DNA of 64,000 bases, taken from Pseudarthrobacter raffinosi. GTDB taxonomy: Bacteria > Actinomycetota > Actinomycetes > Actinomycetales > Micrococcaceae. This document shows, piece by piece, positions 1 to 7,932 of the stretch. A program made the translations under genes and the position numbers. The stretch lies in contig NZ_JAMXBH010000002.1 in NCBI RefSeq assembly GCF_023913735.1, forward strand, positions 1-64,000, read 5' to 3'. The notes under the pieces are model-generated. The model searched no databases. It saw nothing but the letters and a program-made list of their open reading frames with translations, and was not told the DNA's origin. Positions within the stretch are counted from its first letter, which is position 1. Every line of letters begins with the position of its first letter.

Positions 1-229
1 CGCGCTTTTGGAAAAACGGCTCAGCGTAGATGCCCTTCGGGAAGCGCTTGAGCACCATGGGCCGGCCACCCGCACCGCGCAGCGCACCATCCGCGACGGC
101 GAGGTAATAGCGCACCAGGTCGAGCTTAGTCAGCCCGGGCTCGGGGAAAACCACCTTGTCCGGACTCGAGATGCGCACCTCGGCGCCGCCAATGTCGAGG
201 ATCTCGGCCGGGGTCTTCGACGGGCTCAT
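1..229 (-). CDS. LigD-type DNA polymerase/primase domain protein, 5' part only
   Basis: The leftward reading frame starts at the ATG at 229 and runs off the window. Its first 76 residues contain the signature RISSPDKVVFPEPGLTKLDL, then a tyrosine-rich helix and FFQKR. This matches the N-terminus of the archaeo-eukaryotic primase-like polymerase domain of LigD, used in bacterial non-homologous end joining, and aligns by eye with the complete paralogue at 39154-40176. The catalytic region lies outside the window, so it cannot be judged whether this is a stand-alone polymerase or a polymerase-ligase fusion. Confidence 0.85.
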   Translation of the reverse strand, partial: MSPSKTPAEILDIGGAEVRISSPDKVVFPEPGLTKLDLVRYYLAVADGALRGAGGRPMVLKRFPKGIYAEPFFQKR

Positions 230-334
230 GCCGCCACGCTAGCAACGATTGGAGGCCCCAGCCAGACCTGCTGGAGGGAACAGCTGCACCACGAGGGATG
301 GCCGGAGGGGAGCCCGACACTCCGTGCCTGCAGT

Positions 335-532
335 TCAGAGCAGCAGGACTACGCCGACCGCCACCAGCCAGAGTGACCACACCACGTAGGTCACTGGCGT
401 CAGCGTCGCGGCCAGCTTCCAGCCATGCGGTTCGAACGATCCCACGAATTCCAGCGAGCACAGTGCCAGCACTGCGCCGACGACGATCCCCATAATCCCG
501 AGCAAGGCCGGAACGGCGGTGCTCTGGATCAT
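335..532 (-). CDS. Small hypothetical membrane protein
   Basis: A 65-residue protein from the ATG at 532, with two hydrophobic segments (about residues 6-27 and 44-64) separated by a short polar loop FEPHGW. No function is recognised. The same frame stays open to 649, but those extra codons lie antisense to the dihydrofolate-reductase-like fragment at 546-782, so the shorter start is preferred. The gene may itself have lost its 5' end at a junction near 540. Confidence 0.45.
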   Translation of the reverse strand: MIQSTAVPALLGIMGIVVGAVLALCSLEFVGSFEPHGWKLAATLTPVTYVVWSLWLVAVGVVLLL

Positions 533-545
533 GGCCACGCCGGCG

Positions 546-782
546 AGCACCCTGGGCAGCCTCAGTCTCTGCCGGTCGCTGCTGACCGCTGGCCTCGTGG
601 ACAGGTTCCGATTGGTCGTCTTCCCGGTGATTACAGGCAGCACCGGCAAGGAACGGATCTACGACGGCTATCCGGACATCTCGCTCGAGATGGTAAATAG
701 AAGGACCTTCGACGGTCGGCTCCAGCTGCTCGAGTACATCCCCACCGTCCTCAGCGGCCCGCCGGGCAGCGGTCCCACCTGA
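546..782 (+). pseudogene. C-terminal remnant of a dihydrofolate reductase / RibD-C family gene
   Basis: The rightward frame ending at the TGA at 780-782 encodes about 75 residues typical of the last third of RibD-C/DHFR-like proteins: a GS..L.RSLL.AGLVD helix, RLVVFPVITG, and a closing strand MVNRRTFDGRLQLLEY. The N-terminal two thirds, including the strand that binds NADPH, is absent, and no matching sequence lies upstream. It looks like a fragment left by a deletion. Intact relatives of the family lie at 23457-23996 and 55693-56250. Confidence 0.6.
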
Positions 783-804
783 GCCAATCCGTGGAGTTCC
801 CGCG

Positions 805-1629
805 TCAGTAGCTGGCGGGGGTTTCGCCGTCGGAGGCCTTAGTGAAAGCGGCGGCCAGCGCCTCGGAGCCGCGGGCGAGGATAGCGACGTCGGCGCCCAC
901 CAGGACAAAGGCGGCGCCGGCCGCCAGGTAGCTGCGGGCAGTATCGGGGTTGAACGCGTTCACCCCGGCAGGTTTCCCGGCCGCTTTTGCGGCGGCAAGG
1001 CAGTGTTCGACGGCGGCGCGCACCTTGGGGTGTTCCTGGTGTCCCAGCACGCCCATCGAAGCCGCGAGGTCGGACGGTCCCAGGAAGATGCCGTCCACGC
1101 CGTCCACGGCCAGGATATCCTCGACGGCTTCGACGGCCGCTGTCGATTCGATCTGGACGGTGACGCTGACGGTCTCTGACGCCCGGGTGAGGTAGTCCGG
1201 GACACGGTTCCAGCGCGAGGCCCGGGCGAGGGCGGATCCCACGCCGCGGACGCCGTGCGGCGGGTAGCGGGTGGCGGCCACCGCTGCTTCCGCCTCCTGC
1301 ACCGAGTTCACCATGGGAATCAGCAGGTTCTGCACTCCCAGATCCAGGTACTGCTTGATCAGCACGGTGTCGTTGACCGGGGGCCGGACCAGGACCTGGA
1401 CCGGGTAGCCGTTGACGGCCTGGAGCTGGGCGAGGATGGATTCGAGGCCGTTGGGGCTGTGTTCGGCGTCGATGAGGAGCCAGTCCAGGCCGGATCCGGC
1501 GCAGAGTTCTGCGATCAGCGGGCTGCCGGAGCAGACCCACATTCCTGCCAGGGGGCGGTCCGCCGCGGCGAGGGCGTCGCGGAAGGTGTTCGCGTAGACA
1601 GGATTTCCGGGTTCTACTCGAAGCGGCAT
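805..1629 (-). CDS. hpaI: 4-hydroxy-2-oxoheptanedioate aldolase (HpaI/HpcH family)
   Basis: This cytoplasmic class II (metal-dependent) aldolase cleaves 4-hydroxy-2-oxoheptane-1,7-dioate to pyruvate and succinate semialdehyde, the last step of homoprotocatechuate meta-cleavage. It has 274 residues. LLIDAEHSPNG (D54, E56, H57), R82 in VLVRPP, E161 in VQIES and D187 in LGPSDL fit the metal and active-site positions of the family. The ATG at 1629 overlaps the end of hpaH by 16 bases, indicating translational coupling. The frame extends upstream, but that part is arginine-rich and unlike the family. Confidence 0.9.
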   Translation of the reverse strand: MPLRVEPGNPVYANTFRDALAAADRPLAGMWVCSGSPLIAELCAGSGLDWLLIDAEHSPNGLESILAQLQAVNGYPVQVLVRPPVNDTVLIKQYLDLGVQNLLIPMVNSVQEAEAAVAATRYPPHGVRGVGSALARASRWNRVPDYLTRASETVSVTVQIESTAAVEAVEDILAVDGVDGIFLGPSDLAASMGVLGHQEHPKVRAAVEHCLAAAKAAGKPAGVNAFNPDTARSYLAAGAAFVLVGADVAILARGSEALAAAFTKASDGETPASY

Positions 1630-2399
1630 GTGATGGCTCCCAAGGGTCCGTAGTCGGCGTGGACGGTGTCGCCTTTGTACACCCACAGCGGGCGGGTGAA
1701 GGAGCCGGCGAGGATGATGTCCCCGGCTTTCATTCCGTCGCCGTGGGCGGCGATCTTGTTGGCGAGCCAGTGCACGCCGTTGGCGGGGTGGTCCAGGACG
1801 CCGGCGGCAACACCGGTTTCCTCCACGGTCTGGTTTTTGTAGAGGATGGCCGAGACCCAGCGGAGGTCCACGGCGTCGGGTTTTACGGGGTTGCCGCCGA
1901 TCACCATGGCGCCCATCGCGGCGTTGTCTGCGATGGTGTCCACGATGGTCCGGCCCTCCATTTCGATCCGGGAGTCCAGGATTTCCAGTGCCGGAACCAC
2001 GTAGTCCGTGGCGTCCAGGACGTCGAAGATGGTGCAGCCGGGTCCGGACAGGTCCTTCTTCAGCACAAATGCCAGTTCAACTTCCACCCGGGGATGGGTG
2101 TACTGGTCCCACTCCACCGAGCAGCCGGTTCCGAGCACCATGTCATCGAAGATGGCGCCGTAGTCCGGCTCGGTGATGCCGGTGGCGGACTGCATGGCCT
2201 TGGAGGTGAGGCCGATCTTGCGGCCCACCAGCTTGCGGCCGGCGTCCTCGTTGCGCCGCCGCCACAGCTGCTGCACGGCATAGGAGTCCTCCACCGTCAT
2301 CTCCGGGTAGCGGGCGGTGAGGCGGGGGACCGGGGTGCGGGTCCGGGCGGCCGCCAGGAGTTCGTCGGCGATGGCCTCAATCGTCTTCGCGTCCAGCAT
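1614..2399 (-). CDS. hpaH: 2-oxo-hept-4-ene-1,7-dioate hydratase
   Basis: A 261-residue member of the 2-keto-4-pentenoate hydratase (MhpD/HpaH) group of the FAH superfamily. It adds water to 2-oxohept-4-ene-1,7-dioate to give the substrate of HpaI. Seen are GRKIGLTSKAMQ, the metal-site strand HPRVEVELAFVL, and GAMVIGGNPV followed by a C-terminal GDIILAGSFTRP strand. The start is two bases after the hpaD stop codon and the 3' end overlaps hpaI, as expected inside an operon. Confidence 0.92.
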   Translation of the reverse strand: MLDAKTIEAIADELLAAARTRTPVPRLTARYPEMTVEDSYAVQQLWRRRNEDAGRKLVGRKIGLTSKAMQSATGITEPDYGAIFDDMVLGTGCSVEWDQYTHPRVEVELAFVLKKDLSGPGCTIFDVLDATDYVVPALEILDSRIEMEGRTIVDTIADNAAMGAMVIGGNPVKPDAVDLRWVSAILYKNQTVEETGVAAGVLDHPANGVHWLANKIAAHGDGMKAGDIILAGSFTRPLWVYKGDTVHADYGPLGAITCRFE

Positions 2400-2401
2400 G
2401 G

Positions 2402-3487
2402 CTACAGCTGCGCCCCCAGCTTGAAGCCTGTCCGGTCCCCTTCGGGGGCCCCGTCTTTGCGGGTGTAGGAGAAGCCGTCGGCACCCACGGTGACCGCCAT
2501 TTCGCTCTTTTCCTCACGCACGACGACGGGCTGCGGCTTACCGTCGAGGTCCAGGACCAGGGAGGCCTCGGTGTACCAGGACGGGACCACGGGGTTGCCC
2601 CACCAGTCGCGGCGCTGGTTGTCGTGGACGTCCCAGGTGACGACGGGGTTGTCGGGGTCGCCGGTGTAGTAGTCCTGGGTGTAGATCTCGATGCGGTGTC
2701 CGTCGGGATCCAGGATGTAGAGGTAGAAGGCGTTGGACACGCCGTGCCGGCCGGGGCCGCGTTCGATCCGGTCGCTGATGCGCAGGGCGCCCATCTTGTC
2801 GCAGATCTGGATGATGTTGTGCTTTTCGTGGGTGGCGAACGCGATGTGGTGCATGCGCGGGCCGTTGCCGCCGGTCAGGGCGGTGTCGTGCACGGTCTGC
2901 TTGCGGTGCATCCAGACCGCGTACGTGACGCCGTCGGAGTCCTGGATGTCCTCGGAGACGCGGAAGCCGAGGTCCTCAAGGTACTTGCGGCCGCGGGGCA
3001 CGTCGGGGGTGACCTGGTTGAAGTGGTCCAGGCGGACCAGTTCGCCGGCGGAGTAGAGGTCGTAGCGCTGGGTGAGGCGTTCGACGTGTTCCACGTCGTA
3101 GAAGAACTCGTAGGGGAATCCCAGCGGGTCCTCCACGCGGACAGAGTCACCCACACCTTTCGTGAAGCCCTCCTTGCGGCGTTCGGTGCGGCAGCCCAGT
3201 TCCTGGTAATAGGCCTCTGCGGCGTCCACTTCGTCGGGGGACTTCACCCGGTAGGCAAAAGCGGCGACGGCGGCGATGGGTCCCTTGCGGAGCACGAGGT
3301 TGTGGTGGATGAACTCCTCCAGGGAGCGCAGGTAGATGTTGTTCTCATCTTCCTCGGTCACGTGCAGGCCCAGGACGTCCACGTAGAACGCGCGGGACCT
3401 GGCAAGGTCGGTGACCACGATCTCCATGTAGGCGCAGCGGACGATGTCCGGAGCCGGGACGGTGGGGGTGCGGACAAAGTCGGTCAT
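2402..3487 (-). CDS. hpaD: 3,4-dihydroxyphenylacetate 2,3-dioxygenase (extradiol, MndD type)
   Basis: A 361-residue two-domain vicinal oxygen chelate enzyme that opens the ring of homoprotocatechuate next to the diol. The facial triad falls at H155 (RLDHF), H214 (MHHIAF) and E267 (RIEIY), and the second-sphere H200 is present. This numbering is the same as in the well-studied Brevibacterium fuscum Fe and Arthrobacter globiformis Mn enzymes, so it is an HPCD/MndD orthologue. Whether it uses Fe or Mn cannot be told from sequence. It follows hpaE by 33 bases. Confidence 0.96.
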   Translation of the reverse strand: MTDFVRTPTVPAPDIVRCAYMEIVVTDLARSRAFYVDVLGLHVTEEDENNIYLRSLEEFIHHNLVLRKGPIAAVAAFAYRVKSPDEVDAAEAYYQELGCRTERRKEGFTKGVGDSVRVEDPLGFPYEFFYDVEHVERLTQRYDLYSAGELVRLDHFNQVTPDVPRGRKYLEDLGFRVSEDIQDSDGVTYAVWMHRKQTVHDTALTGGNGPRMHHIAFATHEKHNIIQICDKMGALRISDRIERGPGRHGVSNAFYLYILDPDGHRIEIYTQDYYTGDPDNPVVTWDVHDNQRRDWWGNPVVPSWYTEASLVLDLDGKPQPVVVREEKSEMAVTVGADGFSYTRKDGAPEGDRTGFKLGAQL

Positions 3488-3520
3488 GGGATTCTCTCTT
3501 CTTTGAAAGGGCTTGGCGGC

Positions 3521-5035
3521 TCAGGCGCCGAATTTGGGTGTGTGAACGGTGCCGAGGCTGATGTGCACGGCCTGCTGATCGGTGTAGAAATCGATGGAGC
3601 GGTAGCCGCCCTCGTGGCCCAGGCCCGAGGCTTTAACGCCGCCGAACGGGGTGCGGAGGTCGCGGACGTTGTGGCTGTTCAGCCAGACCATGCCGGCCTC
3701 GACGTTCTGCGAGAAGTTGTGGGCGCGGGTCAGGTTCTGGGTCCAGATGTAGGCCGCGAGACCGTAGCGGGTGTTGTTCGCCAGGGCGAGTGCTTCGTCG
3801 TCGTTCTCGAACGGGGTGATCGCGACGACGGGACCGAAGATTTCCTCCTGGAAGATCCGCGCGTCGGGGGCGACGTCGGCGAACACGGTGGGTGCGATGT
3901 AGTTGCCTTCGGGGAGGTGGTCGGGGCGGCCGCCTCCGGCGAGGAGCCGGCCTTCGGTCTTGCCGATCTCCACGTAGGAGGCCACCTTCGCATAGTGCTC
4001 CGGGTGGACCAGGGCACCCACTTCGGTCTTGGGATCGTGCGGGTCCCCGACCACAATGTTTTTGGCGCGGGCGGCGTACTTTTCGCAGAACTCGTCGTAG
4101 ATGGCGCGTTCCACGAGGATGCGGGAACCGGCGGTGCAGCGTTCGCCGTTGAGGGAGAAGACCCCGAACAGGGCGGAATCGATCGCGGCATCCAGGTCGG
4201 CGTCGGCAAACACCACACAGGGGGATTTGCCGCCGAGTTCCATCGAGAGGCCCTTGAGGTTGGCGGCGGCGTTCCGGAAGATCGTCTGGCCCGTGGTGGT
4301 CTCGCCGGTGAACGAGATCAGCGGGACGTCCGGGTGCTTGACGAGGGCGTCGCCGGCTTCCTCGCCGAGGCCGTTGACCAGGTTGAACACACCGTCCGGG
4401 AGCCCGGCGTCCTTGAAGATCTGCGCCCAGAGCGACGCGGACAGGGGCGTGAACTCGGCGGGTTTGAGGACCACTGTGTTCCCGGTGGCCAGCGCGGGGG
4501 CGAGTTTCCAGGACTCCAGCATGAACGGCGTGTTCCACGGGGTGATGAGGCCGGCGACGCCGATCGGCTTGCGGTTCACGTAGTTGATCTGGGCACCGGG
4601 GACCTTCATGGCGTCGTCAAACTGGGCCACGATCAGGTCCGCGAAGAACCGGAAGTTCTCGGCCGCGCGCAGCGCCTGGCCCTTGGCCTGGGTGATCGGC
4701 AGGCCGGTGTCGAACGTTTCGAGTTCGGCGAGGCGCTCCTCCTGGGCCTCGACGGCGTCCGCGATTTTGTTCAGGAGCCGGGCGCGTTCGCGCGGCTTCA
4801 TCTTCGGCCAGGGCCCGGTGGTGAATGCTTCGCGGGCGGCGGCGACGGCGAGGTCGATGTCCTCCTTCTGGCCGGCCGCAGCGGTGGCGTAGTTCTGGTT
4901 GGAGACCGGGTCCAGGACGTCGAAGGTCTTCCCGCCCACGGAGTCAACGAACTGGCCATTGATGTAGTGCTGGATGTGTGTGGGGAGGTCCTGCGGCACG
5001 TAGTGTTTCGTGGACTGTTCGGTGGTGAACGTCAT
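3521..5035 (-). CDS. hpaE: 5-carboxymethyl-2-hydroxymuconate semialdehyde dehydrogenase
   Basis: A 504-residue NAD-dependent aldehyde dehydrogenase that oxidises the ring-cleavage product of HpaD. Catalytic residues are E266 in MELGGKSP and C300 in NGERCTAG. The nucleotide-binding segment FTGETTTG precedes them, and PWNTPF and KPAEFTP mark the Rossmann region. An AAGGA-type ribosome site precedes the ATG at 5035. Placement between the GntR gene and hpaD supports the assignment over a generic aldehyde dehydrogenase. Confidence 0.93.
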   Translation of the reverse strand: MTFTTEQSTKHYVPQDLPTHIQHYINGQFVDSVGGKTFDVLDPVSNQNYATAAAGQKEDIDLAVAAAREAFTTGPWPKMKPRERARLLNKIADAVEAQEERLAELETFDTGLPITQAKGQALRAAENFRFFADLIVAQFDDAMKVPGAQINYVNRKPIGVAGLITPWNTPFMLESWKLAPALATGNTVVLKPAEFTPLSASLWAQIFKDAGLPDGVFNLVNGLGEEAGDALVKHPDVPLISFTGETTTGQTIFRNAAANLKGLSMELGGKSPCVVFADADLDAAIDSALFGVFSLNGERCTAGSRILVERAIYDEFCEKYAARAKNIVVGDPHDPKTEVGALVHPEHYAKVASYVEIGKTEGRLLAGGGRPDHLPEGNYIAPTVFADVAPDARIFQEEIFGPVVAITPFENDDEALALANNTRYGLAAYIWTQNLTRAHNFSQNVEAGMVWLNSHNVRDLRTPFGGVKASGLGHEGGYRSIDFYTDQQAVHISLGTVHTPKFGA

Positions 5036-5058
5036 TGTTGTTTTCCTTTGCTTCTAAT

Positions 5059-5123
5059 GCAACGCGGGGTCACTTCTTGCCCATGCGGGGCCGTTTATCG
5101 GGCGTTTAGTGACCCCGCGTTGC
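5059..5123. repeat. Long palindromic element at the gntR-hpaE junction
   Basis: GCAACGCGGGGTCACT (5059-5074) is repeated as its exact reverse complement at 5108-5123, giving a 16-bp perfect stem with a 33-base loop. The right arm lies within the last codons of gntR and the left arm 24 bases before the hpaE start. In the hpa transcript it would form a strong hairpin inside the operon, and could reduce read-through or stabilise mRNA. Its shape also fits a small dispersed palindromic (REP-like) element. Confidence 0.8.
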
Positions 5124-5775
5124 TTTGGGCGAGGTACGCGTCCAAGGTGGCGGAGCGGTGCCGGCGGGCGGACTTCTCAATCTCTTCCGCGCCGGCTCCG
5201 CCCTCGATGAGCCGGAGCAGCGCCTCGTGCTCGTCCACCGATTCGTGGGCACGGCCCGGAACGAACCGGAACGTCGAAGACCGGAGCGAGGCGAGCCGGT
5301 TCCAGCCCCGGTGGACCAGGTCCAGGATGTGCGGGTTGGGGCACTGCTCAAAGAGGATGCTGTGGAAGTCCTGGTTCAGCGCCGTGAAGCGGACGGGGTC
5401 GAAATGCTGGAGGCATTCGCGCATGTCCTCGTTCACCGCCCGGGCACGTGCAATATCCGCCGGGCCAATCAGCGGCGCCGACAACGCGGTGGCTGCGCCC
5501 TCGACGATGCTCAGGGTCTGCATCGTGTAGAGGTACTCGGTGGGGTCGATCCCGGATACCCTAGCGCCGACGTTCCGCTCAAATGTCACCAGACCTTCGG
5601 CCTCGAGGCGGCGGATCGCTTCACGGACCGGGACCACGCTGACTCCCAGATCCTTGGCGATGGCGGCCAGGACCAGCCGGTAGCCGGGGGAGTAGGTACC
5701 GTCCACGATCCGTGCCTTGACGGCCGCGTAGGCCTGCTCTGATTTGCTGCCTGTCGCCATCAACGTCTCAGTCAT
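5095..5775 (-). CDS. GntR-family (FCD/FadR-type) regulator of the hpa operon
   Basis: A 226-residue regulator with an N-terminal winged helix-turn-helix (about residues 15-80: IAKDLGVSVVPVREAIRRLE, then a wing ending GARVSG) and a helical FCD effector domain with metal-site type histidines (QDFHSILF, DEHEALL). The ATG at 5775 overlaps the hpaG stop as ATGA, so it is the second gene of the operon. By position it should sense a pathway intermediate and bind the GTATAC palindrome at 7300-7309. This is inferred, not shown. Confidence 0.9.
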   Translation of the reverse strand: MTETLMATGSKSEQAYAAVKARIVDGTYSPGYRLVLAAIAKDLGVSVVPVREAIRRLEAEGLVTFERNVGARVSGIDPTEYLYTMQTLSIVEGAATALSAPLIGPADIARARAVNEDMRECLQHFDPVRFTALNQDFHSILFEQCPNPHILDLVHRGWNRLASLRSSTFRFVPGRAHESVDEHEALLRLIEGGAGAEEIEKSARRHRSATLDAYLAQSNAGSLNAR

Positions 5776-7274
5776 TGGGCTTTGCCTGCTTCCCATGCCT
5801 CGTACTTCATCCGCCAGGTGGCGTTCAGCGGGTAGAGGCCGTCCACGCTGTGGCCCTGTGCCACCATTTCCGCGATGAAGGTTTCCTCGCGCTCTTGGAT
5901 GATGGACTCGTCCGCGAGCTCATCGGCGAGGGCCGGCGGGATCACCAGGATGCCGTCGGCGTCGGCCACGATGATGTCCCCGGGCTGCACGGTGGTGCCG
6001 CCGCAGGCGATGGTGATGTCCGTGTCCCACGGGATGTGCCGGCGCCCCAGGACGGCGGGGTGCGGGTTGGCGTAGTAGGTGGGCATGTCCATCGCGGCCA
6101 CCGCGGCGAAGTCCCGGACCCCGCCGTCGGTGATGATCGCCGCAGCACCCCGGACCTGGGCCCGCAGTGCCAGGATGTCACCGATCGTGCCGGTGCCCTT
6201 TTCCCCTCGGGCTTCCATCACCAGAATTTCACCCTCGTTGACGGAGTCGATGGCCTGCTTCTGGGCGTTGAAACCGCCGCCATGTGACTTGAACAGGTCC
6301 TCGCGATTGGGCACATACCGCAGGGTCCGGGCCAGGCCCACGATCCGCTTCTCCGGGCGGGTGGAGGTGAGTCCGTCGATGCTGACATTGTTCAGGCCGC
6401 GCTTGCGCAGCTGCGAGGACAGGGTGGCGGTGCAGACGCTTTCCAGCTTCGCTTTCAGCTCAGGGGTCAGAACATGCCCGACGGCGGCAGCCTCCACGGG
6501 TGCAAGGCCCGCCGCTGCCCGCGAACCGTACGCCTCCTCCCGCTGCCCGTCATCTGCCTTGGGCTGCGCACCAAAGTCAGCGAACGCCGTCGTGCCTTCC
6601 TCCACCCGGGTGACCAGACGCCCCGTGGAGAGACTGGTGGATGCGCTGGCTTCAACGGTGCTGACTTCAACCTCGACGACGTCGCCCGGCTTGGCCACCG
6701 AGGCGCCGGCGGGGGTGCCGGTCAGGATGATGTCGCCCTCCTCTAGCGTCGACAGCTGGGACAGGTCGGCGACGAGGCGGGCGAATGGAAAAAGCAGGTC
6801 CGCGGTCGTGTCGTCCTGGACGAGGTCGCCGTTGTGCCAGGTACGGATGCGGAGACCGGCGGGGTCCACGGCGTCCGCGGGGATCAACTCGGGGCCGATC
6901 GGCGTGAAGCCGTCGCCGCCCTTGGACCGGAGGTTGGAGCCCTTGTCCGCGTAGCGGAGATCGTAGACGCCGAGGTCGTTGCTGGCGGTCACCCACTCGA
7001 CATGGCTCCAGGCGTCCTCCACGCCGACCCGGCGGGCGGGCTTGCCGATGATCAGGGCGACCTCGCCCTCGAAGCCGAGGAGTTCGCAGCCGGACGGACG
7101 CTCTACAGCGGAAGGGGCTTCTGCCGAACCGAACGTTAGGGAGGACGGCGGCTTCAGGAAGTAGGAGGGCTGCTCCGGCGTGCGGCCACGCTGGGCTGCC
7201 CGGCTGGGGTAATTGATGTGCACCGCGATGACCTTGCGGGCCGCGGCCAGGGTATGGTCGGTGACCTGTTCCAA
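5772..7274 (-). CDS. hpaG: HpaG-like FAH isomerase fused to an RraA/HMG-aldolase-like domain
   Basis: A 500-residue fusion. Residues about 10-235 are a fumarylacetoacetate-hydrolase fold (LLGFEGEVALIIG, ASNDLGVYDLR, EEGDIILTGTPAG) as in 2-hydroxyhepta-2,4-diene-1,7-dioate isomerases. Residues about 270-490 are RraA-like, with the metal/substrate motif GGVRD (R387, D388) and GDIIVADADGILVIP. Enterobacterial HpaG instead has two FAH halves, one decarboxylating and one isomerising. Here the RraA-like half may supply the decarboxylation, since RraA-fold aldolases can decarboxylate oxaloacetate. The start is TTG at 7274 with GAGGAG six bases upstream. First gene of the operon. Confidence 0.85.
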   Translation of the reverse strand: MEQVTDHTLAAARKVIAVHINYPSRAAQRGRTPEQPSYFLKPPSSLTFGSAEAPSAVERPSGCELLGFEGEVALIIGKPARRVGVEDAWSHVEWVTASNDLGVYDLRYADKGSNLRSKGGDGFTPIGPELIPADAVDPAGLRIRTWHNGDLVQDDTTADLLFPFARLVADLSQLSTLEEGDIILTGTPAGASVAKPGDVVEVEVSTVEASASTSLSTGRLVTRVEEGTTAFADFGAQPKADDGQREEAYGSRAAAGLAPVEAAAVGHVLTPELKAKLESVCTATLSSQLRKRGLNNVSIDGLTSTRPEKRIVGLARTLRYVPNREDLFKSHGGGFNAQKQAIDSVNEGEILVMEARGEKGTGTIGDILALRAQVRGAAAIITDGGVRDFAAVAAMDMPTYYANPHPAVLGRRHIPWDTDITIACGGTTVQPGDIIVADADGILVIPPALADELADESIIQEREETFIAEMVAQGHSVDGLYPLNATWRMKYEAWEAGKAQ

Positions 7275-7299
7275 GAATTACTCCTCATCGAGTATGAAA

Positions 7300-7341
7300 T
7301 CGTATACGAAGCAATATTCCATATAACTCGTACTGCGTCAA
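7300..7341 (-). promoter_or_regulatory. hpa operon promoter and GTATAC operator
   Basis: Reading leftward there is a -35 box TTGACG (7341-7336), a 17-base spacer, a -10-like AATATT (7318-7313), then the perfect palindrome TCGTATACGA (7309-7300) over the expected transcription start. Palindromes centred on GTATAC are typical targets of FadR-type GntR proteins, and such a gene is the second in the operon, so repression relieved by an intermediate is likely. Confidence 0.6.
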
Positions 7342-7377
7342 TGCGTGTGTCCGAGCAAAGGCTTTGCCGGTCGGCGT

Positions 7378-7847
7378 TTACCGTGCGGGCTTGGAGAGTG
7401 TCCCCGAGCACGTTTCCGGCGTCAGTCCTTCGTCCGTGGAAACGTGGGGTTGCATCCCAGGGACGATATCGGTGTTTTGCGCGCTCATGGCCAGCCACCG
7501 ACCTTTCGATTGGCGGGCGCCGTGAAGCTGATGACTCCGCGCCTTGTTCCTGTTCGGTCCCTGTCGGGGTCAATCTGCCCGGTCATGGTCCACCGGGCGT
7601 GAACCACGGCCACATCAGTCCCGAGGAAGCGGACCCTGACGCGCTCCAGCACCATCACGGTGTCCGGGAACATGCGCCGGAACCCAATGGCATGGTTCTC
7701 ACGGATCTGACGCCGGTTCGTCCACCAAAGACCGACAAAGTTAACGAAGTCGGCGTCGTCTACAAAGAGGGCCGCCAAGGCCTCCGGATCCGCCGCGTTC
7801 CAGGCAGCACCGAACTCCTCAGCGATCCCACGCGGGTTACTGGGCAT
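7378..7847 (-). pseudogene. SgcJ/EcaC-type SnoaL-like protein, frameshifted
   Basis: The leftward frame from 7847 encodes a SnoaL-like fold (AWNAADPEALAALFVDDADF, VGLWWTNRRQIRENHAIGF, VVHARWTMTG) and ends early at 7485-7487. A second frame continues the family C-terminus without a gap: RWLAMSAQNTDIVPGMQPH to a TAA at 7378-7380. The two fuse if one base is added or removed near 7500. With this fix it is a normal-length (about 155-residue) member of a family of small cytosolic proteins of mostly unknown role. Either a recent mutation or a sequencing error. Confidence 0.7.
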
Positions 7848-7932
7848 TGGATAGGGCACTTTCAGGGCTCTTTGGGGATTCATCCTTTCAGGAGAGCCTT
7901 AGCGACCTACCTCGGTGCTGACTGGAAGTCGG

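Noticed and set aside
8..376. 122-codon frame on the + strand at the left edge
   Set aside because: Overlaps the LigD-type gene start on the other strand; sequence lacks recognisable features.
2624..5530. 968-codon open frame on the + strand
   Set aside because: Antisense to hpaD, hpaE and gntR, all with clear motifs. High GC at third positions leaves long open frames on the opposite strand; the translation is valine/glycine-rich low-complexity with no domain.
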